NCBI GenBank assembly: GCA_949299455.1
Contig: CASGAN010000013.1
Location: forward strand, 1-42,478
Source: an uncultured Oscillospiraceae bacterium
Lineage (GTDB): Bacteria; Bacillota; Clostridia; Oscillospirales; Ruminococcaceae
Direction: 5' to 3'
DNA: 42,478 nt
This document shows, piece after piece, positions 1 to 14,213 of this stretch. How positions within the stretch are numbered: position 1 is the first letter of the stretch; every line of letters begins with the position of its first letter. The notes beneath the pieces were generated by a model, which made no database searches, was not told the DNA's origin, and saw only the letters and a list, made by a program, of their open reading frames with translations. Position numbers and translations under genes: made by a program.

Positions 1-291
1 TAAGTTTTTTTGATTAATTTCACCATCAAGCCCGCCAAAGCCTCTATATTCCGGCAAAAAGACGCCATAACCTTTTCTTGCAAAATACAGGCTATACTCC
101 CCTGCACCTGCACCAATATCAAGAATCCTGTCACCTTTTTTTAAGTATTTTTCGATGTAGTGAACAGTGGTGAGAAATTCAACACGCGCAGCCTTGGAGT
201 GATTCAGTCTGCTGTCCTCATTGAAAATGTCGTAGATTCTATTCACGCGTTCCGTCTCATTTTCTATTGCTTTAATTTCATTGAAGTTCAT
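1..291 (-). CDS. SAM-dependent methyltransferase N-terminus (partial; anomalous 3' part)
   Basis: An open frame runs from ATG at 291 to the window edge (97 codons). Residues 1-75 read as the start of a class I SAM-dependent methyltransferase: a helical N-terminus, then the SAM motif I stretch DRILDIGAGAGEYSL at residues 54-68. After residue 75 the sequence no longer fits. FLPEYRGFGGLDGEINQKNL resembles the segment after an early beta strand of an alpha/beta hydrolase (YRGxGG, like the YRGYGxS of that fold). A methyltransferase would have its acidic SAM-ribose-binding strand there. The frame stays open across the change. The ORF lies 31 bp downstream of rlmD on the same strand, so co-transcription is possible. 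The substrate cannot be told. The fused part may be an assembly chimera at a contig end. Confidence 0.6.
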   Translation of the reverse strand, partial: MNFNEIKAIENETERVNRIYDIFNEDSRLNHSKAARVEFLTTVHYIEKYLKKGDRILDIGAGAGEYSLYFARKGYGVFLPEYRGFGGLDGEINQKNL

Positions 292-322
292 CCGAATCCC
301 CCTATAAACAGCCCTTTTATTG

Positions 323-1693
323 TTATCTTTCCATTTTCACGATACATTCACAATGCGTTGTCCGCGGGAACATGTCAACCGGGATAATCTCTTTAACCGC
401 ATATCCGGCATCTGTCAAAAGGCGAGTATCCCGTGCCGCCGTTGCCGGATTACATGACACCATCACAAGCCGTTTTGGTGCCATTGCTTGGATTGCATCG
501 ATGACTTCCCCGTCCAGTCCCTTTCGCGGCGGGTCCACTACGATCACGTCCGGTGCAATCCCGGACGACGCAAACCGTTTGGCCGCTTCTTTGGCATCTG
601 CACAATAAAACGACGCATGCGAAATCCCGTTTCGTGCAGCGTTTTCTTTTGCATTTTCGATTGCCTCGGGCACGATCTCTACACCAATCACTTCTTTCAC
701 CTGTGAAGCTGCCGCAAGTCCGATTGTTCCCGCACCGCAGTACAGATCAAGCAGCAAATCGTCTTTGCTGAGCGATGCACAGGAAAGCGCCGTCTGGTAC
801 AGCACCTCTGCCTGATCACGGTTGACCTGATAAAACGAAAGCGGAGAAAGTGTAATCCGCACGCCGCACAAAATGTCTTCAATCGTGTCGCTTCCCGCAA
901 GCGTGATGCACTCTTTTCCCAAAATGACGTTCGTTTTTTCCGGATTGACATTGAGCACAACGCTTGCCACCTGCGGATACTGCTTCACGAGCTCCTGTGC
1001 AAGTTCGGAAAACAAATGAGCCGCCGGTGATGCACACACAAAGCAGACCATGATCTGATTCGTTTTCTCGCCAATGCGCAGATACAAATGACGCAAAATT
1101 CCGCTGTGCATTTGCTCGTCATATACCGGAATATTATGCAGCTGCACATACCGGCTGACCGTCTCACGGATGCGGTCAAAAACCGGCGGATGGAGTGCAC
1201 AGCGGCTGCTGTCAATAATCCGGTGACTGCGTCTTGCATAAAATCCGCACTGCACCTTCTTCTCTTTGGAAAGTCCGAACGGATACTGCGCTTTATTCCG
1301 ATACCGGTTCACCCGCTCACTTTTAATAATCGGCGAAACCGATGTCAAAATTCCGCCGAGACGCGAAAACGCATCTGCAACCATTTCTTGTTTTAAACGG
1401 CATTCCTCTTCATAGGAAATATGCCGAAACGAACAGCCGCCGCACTGTTTAAACTGCGCGCAGTCCGGCACCACACGCGTTTTCGACGGGATAAGCACCG
1501 ATTCAAGCCGTCCATAGCCAAAGCTTTTATTTTTCTTCACAAGCCGAATCATACAGCGGTCTCCCACAGCTGTATCCGGCACAAATACCGCATACTGTCC
1601 GATCCGTCCGACACCGTTACCCTCGTTTGTCATGCCGGTAATCTCTATTTCATACAGATGATTTTTTTGAATATCCGTCATCTCGTTTTTCAT
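323..1693 (-). CDS. rlmD: 23S rRNA (uracil-5-)-methyltransferase RlmD/RlmCD
   Basis: A 456-residue RNA m5U methyltransferase of the TrmA/RlmD family, which methylates 23S rRNA uridines (U1939, and in Gram-positive RlmCD also U747) in the cytoplasm. An N-terminal TRAM-type OB domain (about residues 10-70) is followed by the [4Fe-4S] cysteines C78, C84, C87 and C165. The C-terminal Rossmann domain has the SAM loop LLDLYCGAGTIGLAA, and the catalytic cysteine sits in VMVSCNPATAARD near the end. Length is normal for the family. ATG at 1693 is used; the SD-like GGGAG is about 12 nt upstream, rather far, so the later ATG of MTDIQK is possible. It is divergent from the beta-galactosidase gene and has its own promoter (1734-1762). 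Family assignment is secure; the exact target base is inferred. Confidence 0.93.
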   Translation of the reverse strand: MKNEMTDIQKNHLYEIEITGMTNEGNGVGRIGQYAVFVPDTAVGDRCMIRLVKKNKSFGYGRLESVLIPSKTRVVPDCAQFKQCGGCSFRHISYEEECRLKQEMVADAFSRLGGILTSVSPIIKSERVNRYRNKAQYPFGLSKEKKVQCGFYARRSHRIIDSSRCALHPPVFDRIRETVSRYVQLHNIPVYDEQMHSGILRHLYLRIGEKTNQIMVCFVCASPAAHLFSELAQELVKQYPQVASVVLNVNPEKTNVILGKECITLAGSDTIEDILCGVRITLSPLSFYQVNRDQAEVLYQTALSCASLSKDDLLLDLYCGAGTIGLAAASQVKEVIGVEIVPEAIENAKENAARNGISHASFYCADAKEAAKRFASSGIAPDVIVVDPPRKGLDGEVIDAIQAMAPKRLVMVSCNPATAARDTRLLTDAGYAVKEIIPVDMFPRTTHCECIVKMER

Positions 1694-1733
1694 GCCGTCA
1701 ACATACTCCCTGCGTTATAAAATGATTTCATTT

Positions 1734-1762
1734 ATTATACCATGATTCCCGTCTGGCTTCAA
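1734..1762 (-). promoter_or_regulatory. sigma-A promoter of rlmD
   Basis: On the minus strand TTGAAG (1757-1762) and TATAAT (1734-1739) are separated by 17 bp, about 40 bp upstream of the rlmD start. Confidence 0.75.
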
Positions 1763-1795
1763 TCAAGGAAATTTACAAGATTCTGTTTTTTGGTG

Positions 1796-4817
<3,022 letters not shown>

Positions 4818-4838
4818 ACCGAATCAAAACGATAAACA

Positions 4839-4872
4839 AAAATGTCCGTCTTTTTTAAGACGGACATTTTTT
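4839..4872. terminator. bidirectional intrinsic terminator between lacZ and sigG
   Basis: AAATGTCCGTC and GACGGACATTT pair around a short T/A loop, with A- and T-runs on both flanks. It can stop lacZ transcripts (+) and sigG transcripts (-); the sigG stop codon is at its edge. Confidence 0.88.
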
Positions 4873-5641
4873 ACAGCACTTTTTTAATTTTTTTAAGCGC
4901 ACCTTTTTCAAGCCTTGATACCTGTGCCTGACTGATGCCGATTTCGTTGGCCACTTCCATCTGTGTCTGCCCGTTAAAAAAGCGGAGATGAATGATCGTC
5001 TTTTCCCGCTCACTCAGCTGCTGCATCGCCTCTTTCATCATGATCTCGGAAAGCCAGCTTTCCTCGCATGTCTGATCGCCGACCTGATCCATCACATAAA
5101 TCGTGTCGCCGCCGTCCGAATAGACGGGTTCATACAATGACACCGGTTCAACGATCGCCTCCAAAGCTAGTACCACACGTTCTTTCGGCAAAGAGAGTTC
5201 CTTTGCGATCTGATCGATTGTCGGTTCAGCATTATTCTGCGCAGTCAGCCGCTCTTTCACCTGCATGGCGCGATATGCAATATCTTTTAGTGACCGGCTG
5301 ACCCGCAGTGTGTTGGAATCCCGCAGATGACGCCGGATCTCTCCTTGAATCATCGGCACCGCATACGTTGAAAACCGCACATCCTGTGTAATATCAAAAT
5401 GGTCGATTGCTTTCATAAGCCCGATACATCCGATCTGAAACAGATCATCCGGATTTTCTCCCCGATTTGCAAAGCGCTGAATCACGCTCAAAACAAGCCG
5501 CAGATTGCCGCAGATGAGCTTTTCGCGTGCAGTCGCATCTCCCTGCTGCATCTGTTTTAAAAGCGTCATTTTTTCGCTTTCTTTTAACATTGTAAGCTTT
5601 GCTGTATTGATCCCGCAAATTTCCACTTTGCCGTATGCCAA
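4871..5641 (-). CDS. sigG: sporulation RNA polymerase sigma factor sigma-G
   Basis: A sigma-70 family factor that directs late forespore transcription during endospore formation. The N-terminal signature KVEICGINTAKL is typical of sigma-G. Region 2 contains NLRLVLSVIQRFANRGE and DLFQIGCIGLMKAIDHFD, and the C-terminal region 4 helix-turn-helix is MEVANEIGISQAQVSRLEKG. From the TTG at 5641 the product is 257 residues, the normal length. An in-frame ATG at 5683 exists, but it has no ribosome site and lies upstream of the -10 of the promoter at 5672-5701. The TTG at 5641 (or 5644) instead follows AAGGCGGAG at proper spacing. In many Firmicutes sigG follows spoIIGA-sigE; here it stands alone, divergent from dnaD. 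Confidence 0.93.
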   Translation of the reverse strand: MAYGKVEICGINTAKLTMLKESEKMTLLKQMQQGDATAREKLICGNLRLVLSVIQRFANRGENPDDLFQIGCIGLMKAIDHFDITQDVRFSTYAVPMIQGEIRRHLRDSNTLRVSRSLKDIAYRAMQVKERLTAQNNAEPTIDQIAKELSLPKERVVLALEAIVEPVSLYEPVYSDGGDTIYVMDQVGDQTCEESWLSEIMMKEAMQQLSEREKTIIHLRFFNGQTQMEVANEIGISQAQVSRLEKGALKKIKKVL

Positions 5642-5671
5642 CAATATCTCCGCCTTTCGTTTTCCTGCGGA

Positions 5672-5701
5672 GAGTATGGTCATTGTGCACGCGGTTTATG
5701 C
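5672..5701 (-). promoter_or_regulatory. sigma-F/sigma-G type promoter of sigG
   Basis: On the minus strand GCATA (5697-5701), an 18-bp spacer and CATACTC (5672-5678) closely match the forespore consensus GMATR-N18-CATAMTA. The start near 5665 lies just upstream of the AAGGCGGAG/TTG start site. This agrees with known sigma-F activation and sigma-G autoregulation of sigG. The match is by eye. Confidence 0.75.
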
Positions 5702-5728
5702 AGCTTTTTTCTTCAAAAACTTTCATGA

Positions 5729-5757
5729 TTGAGAAAACGGCACAACTGTGCTATAAT
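5729..5757 (+). promoter_or_regulatory. sigma-A promoter of the dnaD-dnaI operon
   Basis: TTGAGA (5729-5734), 17 bp, TATAAT (5752-5757), ending 51 bp before the dnaD start codon. Confidence 0.8.
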
Positions 5758-5808
5758 AAATTGCACGGATTGATTGATCCCACCAGACAGTCAGAGAGGA
5801 GGACTTTT

Positions 5809-6714
5809 ATGACATATAAAATCAATTTTGCACGGTATGCAAACCATTTTGCACTGCCAAAAGATATCGTTGACGAATCACTTTGTGATATGGATGATGT
5901 CTATTTAAAAGTCATTCTTCTGATTTTTAAACAGCCTGAAAAAGAATGCAGTATTCATCTGCTCTCCCATTTGCTCGATAAACCGGAGAAAAAAATCGAG
6001 GAAGCTATTTCCTATTGGATCAGCCGCGGCTTATTGGTCGCACAAAACGCGCAGAAAAAAGCAGATGTTGTTGTCCTTTCACAAAAAGTGGCATCCCATC
6101 CTGCACCGAACCTCAGTGTCACACCGGAGGCAAAATACCTGCTGCAATGTATCGAAAGTCTGCTTTCACGCCCTGTCACGGCAGTCGAATCGAAAACGGT
6201 CATTCAGATTCTCGAATACTTAAAAATGCCCGCGGACGTTGTGCTGATGGCAGTGGACTACTGTGTTTCCATCGGAAAAATGAGCGCGCGTTATCTCGAA
6301 AAAACGTGTGCTGCCTGGGCTGACAACGGTATTCTGACACACGATCTTGCGGAACAGTATCTGACCTTTTTAAAACAAAGCAAAAGTCATGAAGCTATCA
6401 TCCGGAAAATCACCGGTATTGAGACACGGAATTTTACCGAAAATGAAAAAACGTTTATCCGCCGTTGGTTTGATGAATATCAATTTGACGAAGAAATGAT
6501 CACGCTTGCATATGAACGGATGATTCGTTTTATCGGAAAAATATCGTTTCCGTATCTGAATACCATTTTGACCTCATGGTTTGAAAAAGGATACCGCCAT
6601 CCTGAGGATATCAATGAAGAAAAACGCGAGAAAGTGTCTTCGATTTCAGAAAAGCCGACGTATGATCTGGACGAACTGGAGCGCTTTTGGGAACATGCAC
6701 CTGATATGAAATAA
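5809..6714 (+). CDS. dnaD: DnaD-domain replication initiation/restart protein
   Basis: A 301-residue protein of the DnaD/DnaB group, which in Firmicutes remodels origin DNA and recruits the helicase loader. The N-terminal part (about 1-100) looks like the winged-helix domain (IHLLSHLLDKPEKKIEEAIS). The C-terminal part (about 205-275) is the DnaD/phage-associated domain with YLNTILTSWFEKG, the family's YxxxILxxW motif. A longer frame reaches back to 5635, but GAGAGGAGG directly before the ATG at 5809, together with the promoter, decides the start. It is followed after 15 bp by the DnaI-like ATPase, the usual pairing. The C-terminus is charged and probably disordered. Confidence 0.88.
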   Translation: MTYKINFARYANHFALPKDIVDESLCDMDDVYLKVILLIFKQPEKECSIHLLSHLLDKPEKKIEEAISYWISRGLLVAQNAQKKADVVVLSQKVASHPAPNLSVTPEAKYLLQCIESLLSRPVTAVESKTVIQILEYLKMPADVVLMAVDYCVSIGKMSARYLEKTCAAWADNGILTHDLAEQYLTFLKQSKSHEAIIRKITGIETRNFTENEKTFIRRWFDEYQFDEEMITLAYERMIRFIGKISFPYLNTILTSWFEKGYRHPEDINEEKREKVSSISEKPTYDLDELERFWEHAPDMK

Positions 6715-6729
6715 AAAGGAGGATTCCCC

Positions 6730-7701
6730 ATGCGGAAAGAATCGTTTCACCGTGCGATGAAAACGGTGCATGAACGCCATGATGCAGCAGAAGCGGCAGC
6801 CGAGCAGCGTCGTTTGGAAATTGCTTTAAAAATCCCCGAAATTACTGTGCTCACCAATCGGCTGACACAGACTTGTACGGAAATCACACGCGCTGTCTTT
6901 TCAAAAGAAGAAAACGCGCAGAAAGCAATCGAACGTTTGATGCAGGAAAATCTATCGGCACAGGAAAAAATCAAACAGCTGCTTGCGCAAAACGGCTATC
7001 CTACAGACTATTTGTTTGCAGCGTATACGTGTGCAGCCTGCTCGGACACCGGATATATCGACGGTACACAGTGCAGATGCTTAAAAGAATTGATCGTCCA
7101 GTATGAAATCGAATCGTTTAATGCACAAAACCAGATTTCTGCTGTTACGTTTTCGCAGTTTGATCTCTCCTACTATAACGGCGACGCACGCGCACAGATG
7201 GAGCGTGTGTTTGCATTCTGCAAACAATATGCAGACCAGTTCTCCCGCAATGCGGTCAGCATTTTGATGCAGGGCGGCGTCGGTCTTGGAAAGACGCATC
7301 TTTCTCTTTCGATCGCATCCGCTTTGATGGAAAAAGGATATGCAGTGCTGTATCTTTCGGCACCCGATTTGTTCCGAAAACTGCAAAACGAGTATTACGG
7401 AAAATCGGAAACAAAAACGGATACAATGGATTTGATTCGTGCCGCAGATCTTGTAATTATTGATGATCTCGGTGCAGAGCTCGAAAACCAATTCAATTCC
7501 ATGGCATTTTATAACATCGTTAATCTCCGTCAGAATATCATGCGGCCGATGATTATCAATACAAACCTTTCGTTTAAAGAAATTGAACAGCGCTATTCGC
7601 AGCGCATGATGTCGCGTTTGCTCTCGTTTCGGTGTCTTAAATTTGCAGGAACCGACATTCGCCAAATCAAAATGCGGCTTCAATACGGCGCTGCAACATA
7701 A
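6730..7701 (+). CDS. dnaI: DnaI/DnaC-type replicative helicase loader ATPase
   Basis: A 323-residue AAA+ ATPase that loads the replicative helicase onto DNA. The N-terminal half carries a coiled region (about 20-90) and a zinc-binding knuckle, C101xxC104 with C115xC117, as in DnaI-type loaders. The ATPase core has Walker A GGVGLGKTH (Lys188) and Walker B LVIIDDLGAE (241-250), and ends with SRLLSF, a likely arginine finger region. AAAAAGGAGG precedes the ATG. It is the second gene of the operon with dnaD and is closed by a strong terminator. Function by family is clear; the partner helicase is not in this window. Confidence 0.9.
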   Translation: MRKESFHRAMKTVHERHDAAEAAAEQRRLEIALKIPEITVLTNRLTQTCTEITRAVFSKEENAQKAIERLMQENLSAQEKIKQLLAQNGYPTDYLFAAYTCAACSDTGYIDGTQCRCLKELIVQYEIESFNAQNQISAVTFSQFDLSYYNGDARAQMERVFAFCKQYADQFSRNAVSILMQGGVGLGKTHLSLSIASALMEKGYAVLYLSAPDLFRKLQNEYYGKSETKTDTMDLIRAADLVIIDDLGAELENQFNSMAFYNIVNLRQNIMRPMIINTNLSFKEIEQRYSQRMMSRLLSFRCLKFAGTDIRQIKMRLQYGAAT

Positions 7702-7712
7702 CAATTCTCATA

Positions 7713-7746
7713 GAAAAAGCCGGCAGGATTACTGCCGGCTTTTTCC
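7713..7746 (+). terminator. intrinsic terminator of dnaD-dnaI
   Basis: AAAAAGCCGGCAG and CTGCCGGCTTTTT pair around GATTA, followed by T residues. Its near symmetry could also let it stop leftward transcripts from the transaldolase gene. Confidence 0.9.
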
Positions 7747-7785
7747 GTTTGAATAGAAAGAAAAGAAAGTGAAGATTGCAGTATT

Positions 7786-8433
7786 TTATTGTTTCGGAAC
7801 ACCTTCCCAGTCTTTTAAGAAGCGTGCAATTCCTGCATCTGTCAGCGGATGACCGATCATCTGCATGATGACTTTATACGGAATGGTTGCAATATGGCAT
7901 CCTGCTTTTGCCGCTTCGATTACATGAATCGGATGACGGATACTTGCGGCAATAATTTCTGTGGAAAGCTGATGTACCCTAAAAATCTCAGCGATATCAC
8001 GAATCAGAATCATACCTTCCGAGCCGATATCATCAAGCCGTCCCAAGAACGGGCTGACATAACTTGCACCTGCGCGTGCGGCCAGAAGTGCCTGTGCTGC
8101 GGAGAAAATCAATGTCACATTTGTGCGGATTCCTTTTTCAGAAAGGATTTTGACAGCCTTTAAGCCTTCTGCACACATCGGGATTTTGATGACGATATTT
8201 TCGTGGATTTTCGCAAGTTCCAATGCCTCCGAAACCATTTTTTCATGCTCAAGCGAAATGACTTCTGCAGAAATCGGACCATCCACAATCGTTGTAATCT
8301 CTTTGACCACCTCAACAAAATCACGGCCTTCTTTTGCGATCAGTGACGGATTTGTTGTCACGCCGCAAATCACGCCAAGTTCGCTCGCTTCACGAATTTC
8401 TTCTGTGTTTGCTGTGTCAATAAATAATTTCAT
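7786..8433 (-). CDS. tal: transaldolase-like protein (TalC/fructose-6-phosphate aldolase family)
   Basis: A 215-residue short-type transaldolase of the TalC/MipB/FSA family, moving a dihydroxyacetone unit between sugar phosphates in the non-oxidative pentose phosphate pathway. The opening [13 protein letters not shown], the GVTTNPSLI motif and the Schiff-base lysine Lys83 in IVIKIP are diagnostic. The single-domain barrel length matches the family. Most bacterial members near this sequence act as transaldolases, some as fructose-6-phosphate aldolases; the sequence alone does not decide which. Start: AAAGGATAGGGG precedes the ATG. It stands alone with its own promoter and a structured leader of about 115 nt (8434-8550), so transcript elongation may be controlled. 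Confidence 0.93.
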   Translation of the reverse strand: MKLFIDTANTEEIREASELGVICGVTTNPSLIAKEGRDFVEVVKEITTIVDGPISAEVISLEHEKMVSEALELAKIHENIVIKIPMCAEGLKAVKILSEKGIRTNVTLIFSAAQALLAARAGASYVSPFLGRLDDIGSEGMILIRDIAEIFRVHQLSTEIIAASIRHPIHVIEAAKAGCHIATIPYKVIMQMIGHPLTDAGIARFLKDWEGVPKQ

Positions 8434-8550
8434 ATTCCCCTATCCTTTCGTTTGTGCTCGCACACGGTGCTCCCCTAAAGAAAGCGCTATTCGTGTTCGA
8501 GCACGAATGCGCTTGAAAGAAAAACCGCAGCTGCGGTTTTGTTCTTTTCT
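8434..8550 (-). promoter_or_regulatory. structured 5' leader of the transaldolase gene (attenuator-like)
   Basis: The predicted transcript begins near 8550. About 10 nt in, it forms a terminator-like hairpin (8521-8540, ACCGCAG/CTGCGGT followed by TTTTTCTTT). A second long hairpin follows (8482-8514, AAGCGC+ATTCGTG pairing with CACGAAT+GCGCTT, one bulged A). The GTGCTCG in its loop region is complementary to CGAGCAC near the ribosome site, so an alternative fold exists. No known riboswitch class was recognised. Confidence 0.55.
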
Positions 8551-8556
8551 GCCATA

Positions 8557-8585
8557 ACTATAGCACATTTATATGATGGTTGCAA
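8557..8585 (-). promoter_or_regulatory. sigma-A promoter of the transaldolase gene
   Basis: TTGCAA (8580-8585), 17 bp, TATAGT (8557-8562) on the minus strand. Confidence 0.75.
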
Positions 8586-8629
8586 GTGGTTTTAAAAAAT
8601 TTTTCCCGGATAAAAGCAATGCACGTCCT

Positions 8630-9613
8630 TTACATTTCGGCATCATTTTCCGCATTGATCATTCGGCGAATCTCAGCCATCCGTTCATGATATAAATCGA
8701 GATTGTTATATTCTCCGATTCCCACATACGCTTCCAACACCAGATAAAACATCCGGTACAACTGTATCCGCTTTCTGCGATGTTCCTCGGTTGGTGCTGG
8801 CGGATGGAATCCATACCCTCTTTGCATTTCTTTATCTTCCATCCATGGACTCGAAAACTCAAAATCCGGATCACCAAATACCGCGCGATCACCATCAATC
8901 ACCGCACGAATGACAGACGGATCCTGTTTATCAAGCAGCACATTTCCTGCCCATAAATCTGTGTGCATCAAATGCGGCGTTTCAATCTCATCAAAAAGCG
9001 AGCGATGTTTGATAAACTGTTCTTTGATTTTCTCTGCTTCCGCAGCAGAAATTCCGTCAAACTTTTGCAAACGATCTGTCATATCTGTAATTTCAAAAAG
9101 AAGCGCTTCTCCCCATGATGCAAACTGATATCCTTCCAAAATACGTGACACAAATCCAAAAAACGATCCGGTAACCTGATGGAGTTTTGCTAAATAACGC
9201 CCGAGTGTAAAGCAAAGTTCGTTTCGCTGTGCAGCCGAAAGATTCACTTTTACCATGGCGACAGACGGAATGTATTCCACAATCATATAGTCGCGGTCAA
9301 CCACCGTTTTGGATGTATCACACACCAAAATATGAGAAGAAGGAATGCCGATCTGACGGCAAACATCGCAGACATATTCTTCCGCCCGCATAAGATTCTG
9401 CTCAAATCCCATGATACGCTCCCGGTGAACCGGTCCAAGACGCAAGATCGCCTCTTTGCATGGATCACCATATACGACATGATACGTCGTATTAAACATA
9501 CCGCCGTCCAAAAGCGTCGCTTTTATAACGTGGTTTTCCTGCAGCAAATGAAGAAAAATCCGACTGATTTCATCACTTGTTGCCTCTTTAAAAATACTGG
9601 ATTGAAAATTCAT
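8630..9613 (-). CDS. APH-fold phosphotransferase (aminoglycoside phosphotransferase family)
   Basis: A 327-residue kinase of the APH/choline kinase-like fold, using ATP or GTP to phosphorylate a small hydroxylated substrate. The catalytic Brenner-type loop is HTDLWAGN (His217, Asp219, Asn224). The metal-binding segment IDGDRAVFGDPDFEF follows at about 239-253, where the usual DxD/DPxxD pattern is clear. The N-lobe has LLDGGMFNTTYHVV, like the nucleotide-binding strand-turn-strand. The family covers antibiotic kinases, homoserine and methylthioribose kinases and many of unknown substrate. Nothing here supports calling it a resistance gene. It is monocistronic behind its own promoter and ahead of the transaldolase unit. 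Confidence 0.85.
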   Translation of the reverse strand: MNFQSSIFKEATSDEISRIFLHLLQENHVIKATLLDGGMFNTTYHVVYGDPCKEAILRLGPVHRERIMGFEQNLMRAEEYVCDVCRQIGIPSSHILVCDTSKTVVDRDYMIVEYIPSVAMVKVNLSAAQRNELCFTLGRYLAKLHQVTGSFFGFVSRILEGYQFASWGEALLFEITDMTDRLQKFDGISAAEAEKIKEQFIKHRSLFDEIETPHLMHTDLWAGNVLLDKQDPSVIRAVIDGDRAVFGDPDFEFSSPWMEDKEMQRGYGFHPPAPTEEHRRKRIQLYRMFYLVLEAYVGIGEYNNLDLYHERMAEIRRMINAENDAEM

Positions 9614-9658
9614 GCAAAAGCCCCCATCACAATTGTTCTTTCATTGGGTAGTGCTTTT

Positions 9659-9687
9659 ACTATAGCATGTTTACAATTGGGATACAA
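9659..9687 (-). promoter_or_regulatory. sigma-A promoter of the APH-fold kinase gene
   Basis: TTGTAT (9682-9687), 17 bp, TATAGT (9659-9664) on the minus strand. It starts only about 28 bp after the dapL stop. No hairpin terminator separates the two genes, so read-through from pyrG-purF-dapL is possible. Confidence 0.7.
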
Positions 9688-9714
9688 GCGTTTTTAAGCG
9701 TGTTGTGCTCTCGA

Positions 9715-10920
9715 TTATTGACGAACTGGTTTTTCTTTGGAAAGGAGTGCAACCAAACGGCGCGCCGCTTCTTTGGTATCTTCCGGACTGCCGAATGTGG
9801 AGAACCGGAAATAACCCTCACCACATGCGCCAAAGCCTTCACCGGGTGTACCGACCACCTGGATTTCATTCAGAATCCAATCAAAGAATTCCCAGCTTCC
9901 CATGTTATCCGGGCATTTCATCCAGATATACGGCGCATTCCTTCCGCCGCAGTACCAAATGCCGATCGAATCAAGCGCTTCCATCAAAATGCGCGCATTA
10001 TTTTTATAAATTTGAATGTTCTCATGAATCTGGCGTTGTCCCTCGTCCGTAAAAACAGCCGCGCCGCCCTTTTGAATAATATACGACACACCGTTTGTCT
10101 TAGTGGTTCGGTTGCGCACCCACATTTCATTCAGGTTCATCCCGTTTCGATACAGCGCCTTCGGAATCACAGTATAGCCTAAACGCGTGCCTGTAAAACC
10201 TGCTGTTTTGGACAGAGAACAAATCTCGATTGCACACGTTTTTGCACCTTCGATTTCAAAAATGCTGTGCGGCAGTGTTTCATCCTCAATGAACGCCTCA
10301 TATGCCGCATCAAACAGAATCACTGCACCGTTTTCGTTCGCAAAACGAACCCACTGTGCAAGCTGTTCCCGGCTGAAAACCGCACCGGTCGGATTGTTCG
10401 GAGAACACAAATAGATGATATCCGCTTTTGTGTGTTCATCCGGCAATGGCAAAAATCCATTTTCTTTGCTCGATGCCAAATGCACAATATTTCTTCCTGC
10501 CATCACGTTTGCATCCACATATGCCGGATATGCCGGTTCGATGACAAGTGCGTCGCTTTCACGGTCAAACAAATCAAGTAAATCGCCGAGTTCGTCGCTC
10601 GCACCGCTCGATACAAACACTTCATCCGTCGTCACAGCTACACCATGTTTTCCGTAATAGTCGGCAATCGCTTCCCGCAAAAACGGCGCGCCGCATTCCG
10701 GCATATATCCGTGAAAACGTGCAGCATCTGCCTGATCGTCGACTGCTTCGTGAAGGGCTTTTACCACTGCGCCGCAAAGCGGAAGTGATACATCACCGAT
10801 TCCCATACGGTATAAATGCGCATCGGGATGTTCTTGTAAATATGCTTTCGTTTTTTGCGCAATATGATAAAACAGATACGATTCTTTTAAGTTGCTGTAA
10901 TACATATTTGGCTGAAGCAT
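9715..10920 (-). CDS. dapL: LL-diaminopimelate aminotransferase
   Basis: A 401-residue class I/II PLP aminotransferase making LL-diaminopimelate from tetrahydrodipicolinate and glutamate, for lysine and peptidoglycan synthesis. MGIGDVSLPL near residue 40, the PLP lysine Lys238 in SLSKTAGFTGTR, and the DapL-specific loop RNRTTKTNGVSYIIQ support this over other transaminases. It lies 12 bp after purF as the last gene of the pyrG-purF-dapL unit, with a GGAGG-type ribosome site in the gap. The glutamate donor links it loosely to the glutamine theme of the operon. No terminator is seen after it. Confidence 0.92.
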   Translation of the reverse strand: MLQPNMYYSNLKESYLFYHIAQKTKAYLQEHPDAHLYRMGIGDVSLPLCGAVVKALHEAVDDQADAARFHGYMPECGAPFLREAIADYYGKHGVAVTTDEVFVSSGASDELGDLLDLFDRESDALVIEPAYPAYVDANVMAGRNIVHLASSKENGFLPLPDEHTKADIIYLCSPNNPTGAVFSREQLAQWVRFANENGAVILFDAAYEAFIEDETLPHSIFEIEGAKTCAIEICSLSKTAGFTGTRLGYTVIPKALYRNGMNLNEMWVRNRTTKTNGVSYIIQKGGAAVFTDEGQRQIHENIQIYKNNARILMEALDSIGIWYCGGRNAPYIWMKCPDNMGSWEFFDWILNEIQVVGTPGEGFGACGEGYFRFSTFGSPEDTKEAARRLVALLSKEKPVRQ

Positions 10921-10932
10921 GCTGAATTCCTC

Positions 10933-14067
<3,135 letters not shown>

Positions 14068-14091
14068 TTCTCTTCGTTATCTTCTGGGCAT

Positions 14092-14140
14092 AAAAAAAGA
14101 CAATGATGCCTTTAATGCGAAAACACTAAAGACACCATTG
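14092..14140 (-). terminator. intrinsic terminator (attenuator) in the pyrG leader
   Basis: Arms 14127-14140 and 14101-14114 pair over 14 bp (two G-U) around a 12-nt loop, followed by a seven-U tract (14092-14098). It starts within about 10 nt of the predicted transcript start and lies 110 nt before pyrG, so pyrG expression needs read-through or antitermination. Confidence 0.88.
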
Positions 14141-14144
14141 CCTT
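14129..14144 (-). promoter_or_regulatory. AxxGxx hexaloop hairpin (candidate ANTAR target), pyrG leader
   Basis: AAGGC-[AAUGGU]-GUCUU: five pairs, including a G-U next to the closing C-G, and a hexaloop with A1 and G4. Most of it overlaps the 5' arm of the terminator at 14092-14140, so the two folds exclude each other. Confidence 0.65.
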
Positions 14145-14154
14145 TTACCCGAAT

Positions 14155-14183
14155 ATTTTACACGTTTTTTGAGTGTTTGTCAA
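14155..14183 (-). promoter_or_regulatory. sigma-A promoter of pyrG-purF-dapL
   Basis: TTGACA (14178-14183), 17 bp, TAAAAT (14155-14160) on the minus strand. The predicted start is at the CGGG around 14148. It begins about 30 bp after the asnB stop, with no terminator between. Confidence 0.85.
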
Positions 14184-14213
14184 CTGATCTGCAAGTGTTT
14201 TTATGAAAACGAT

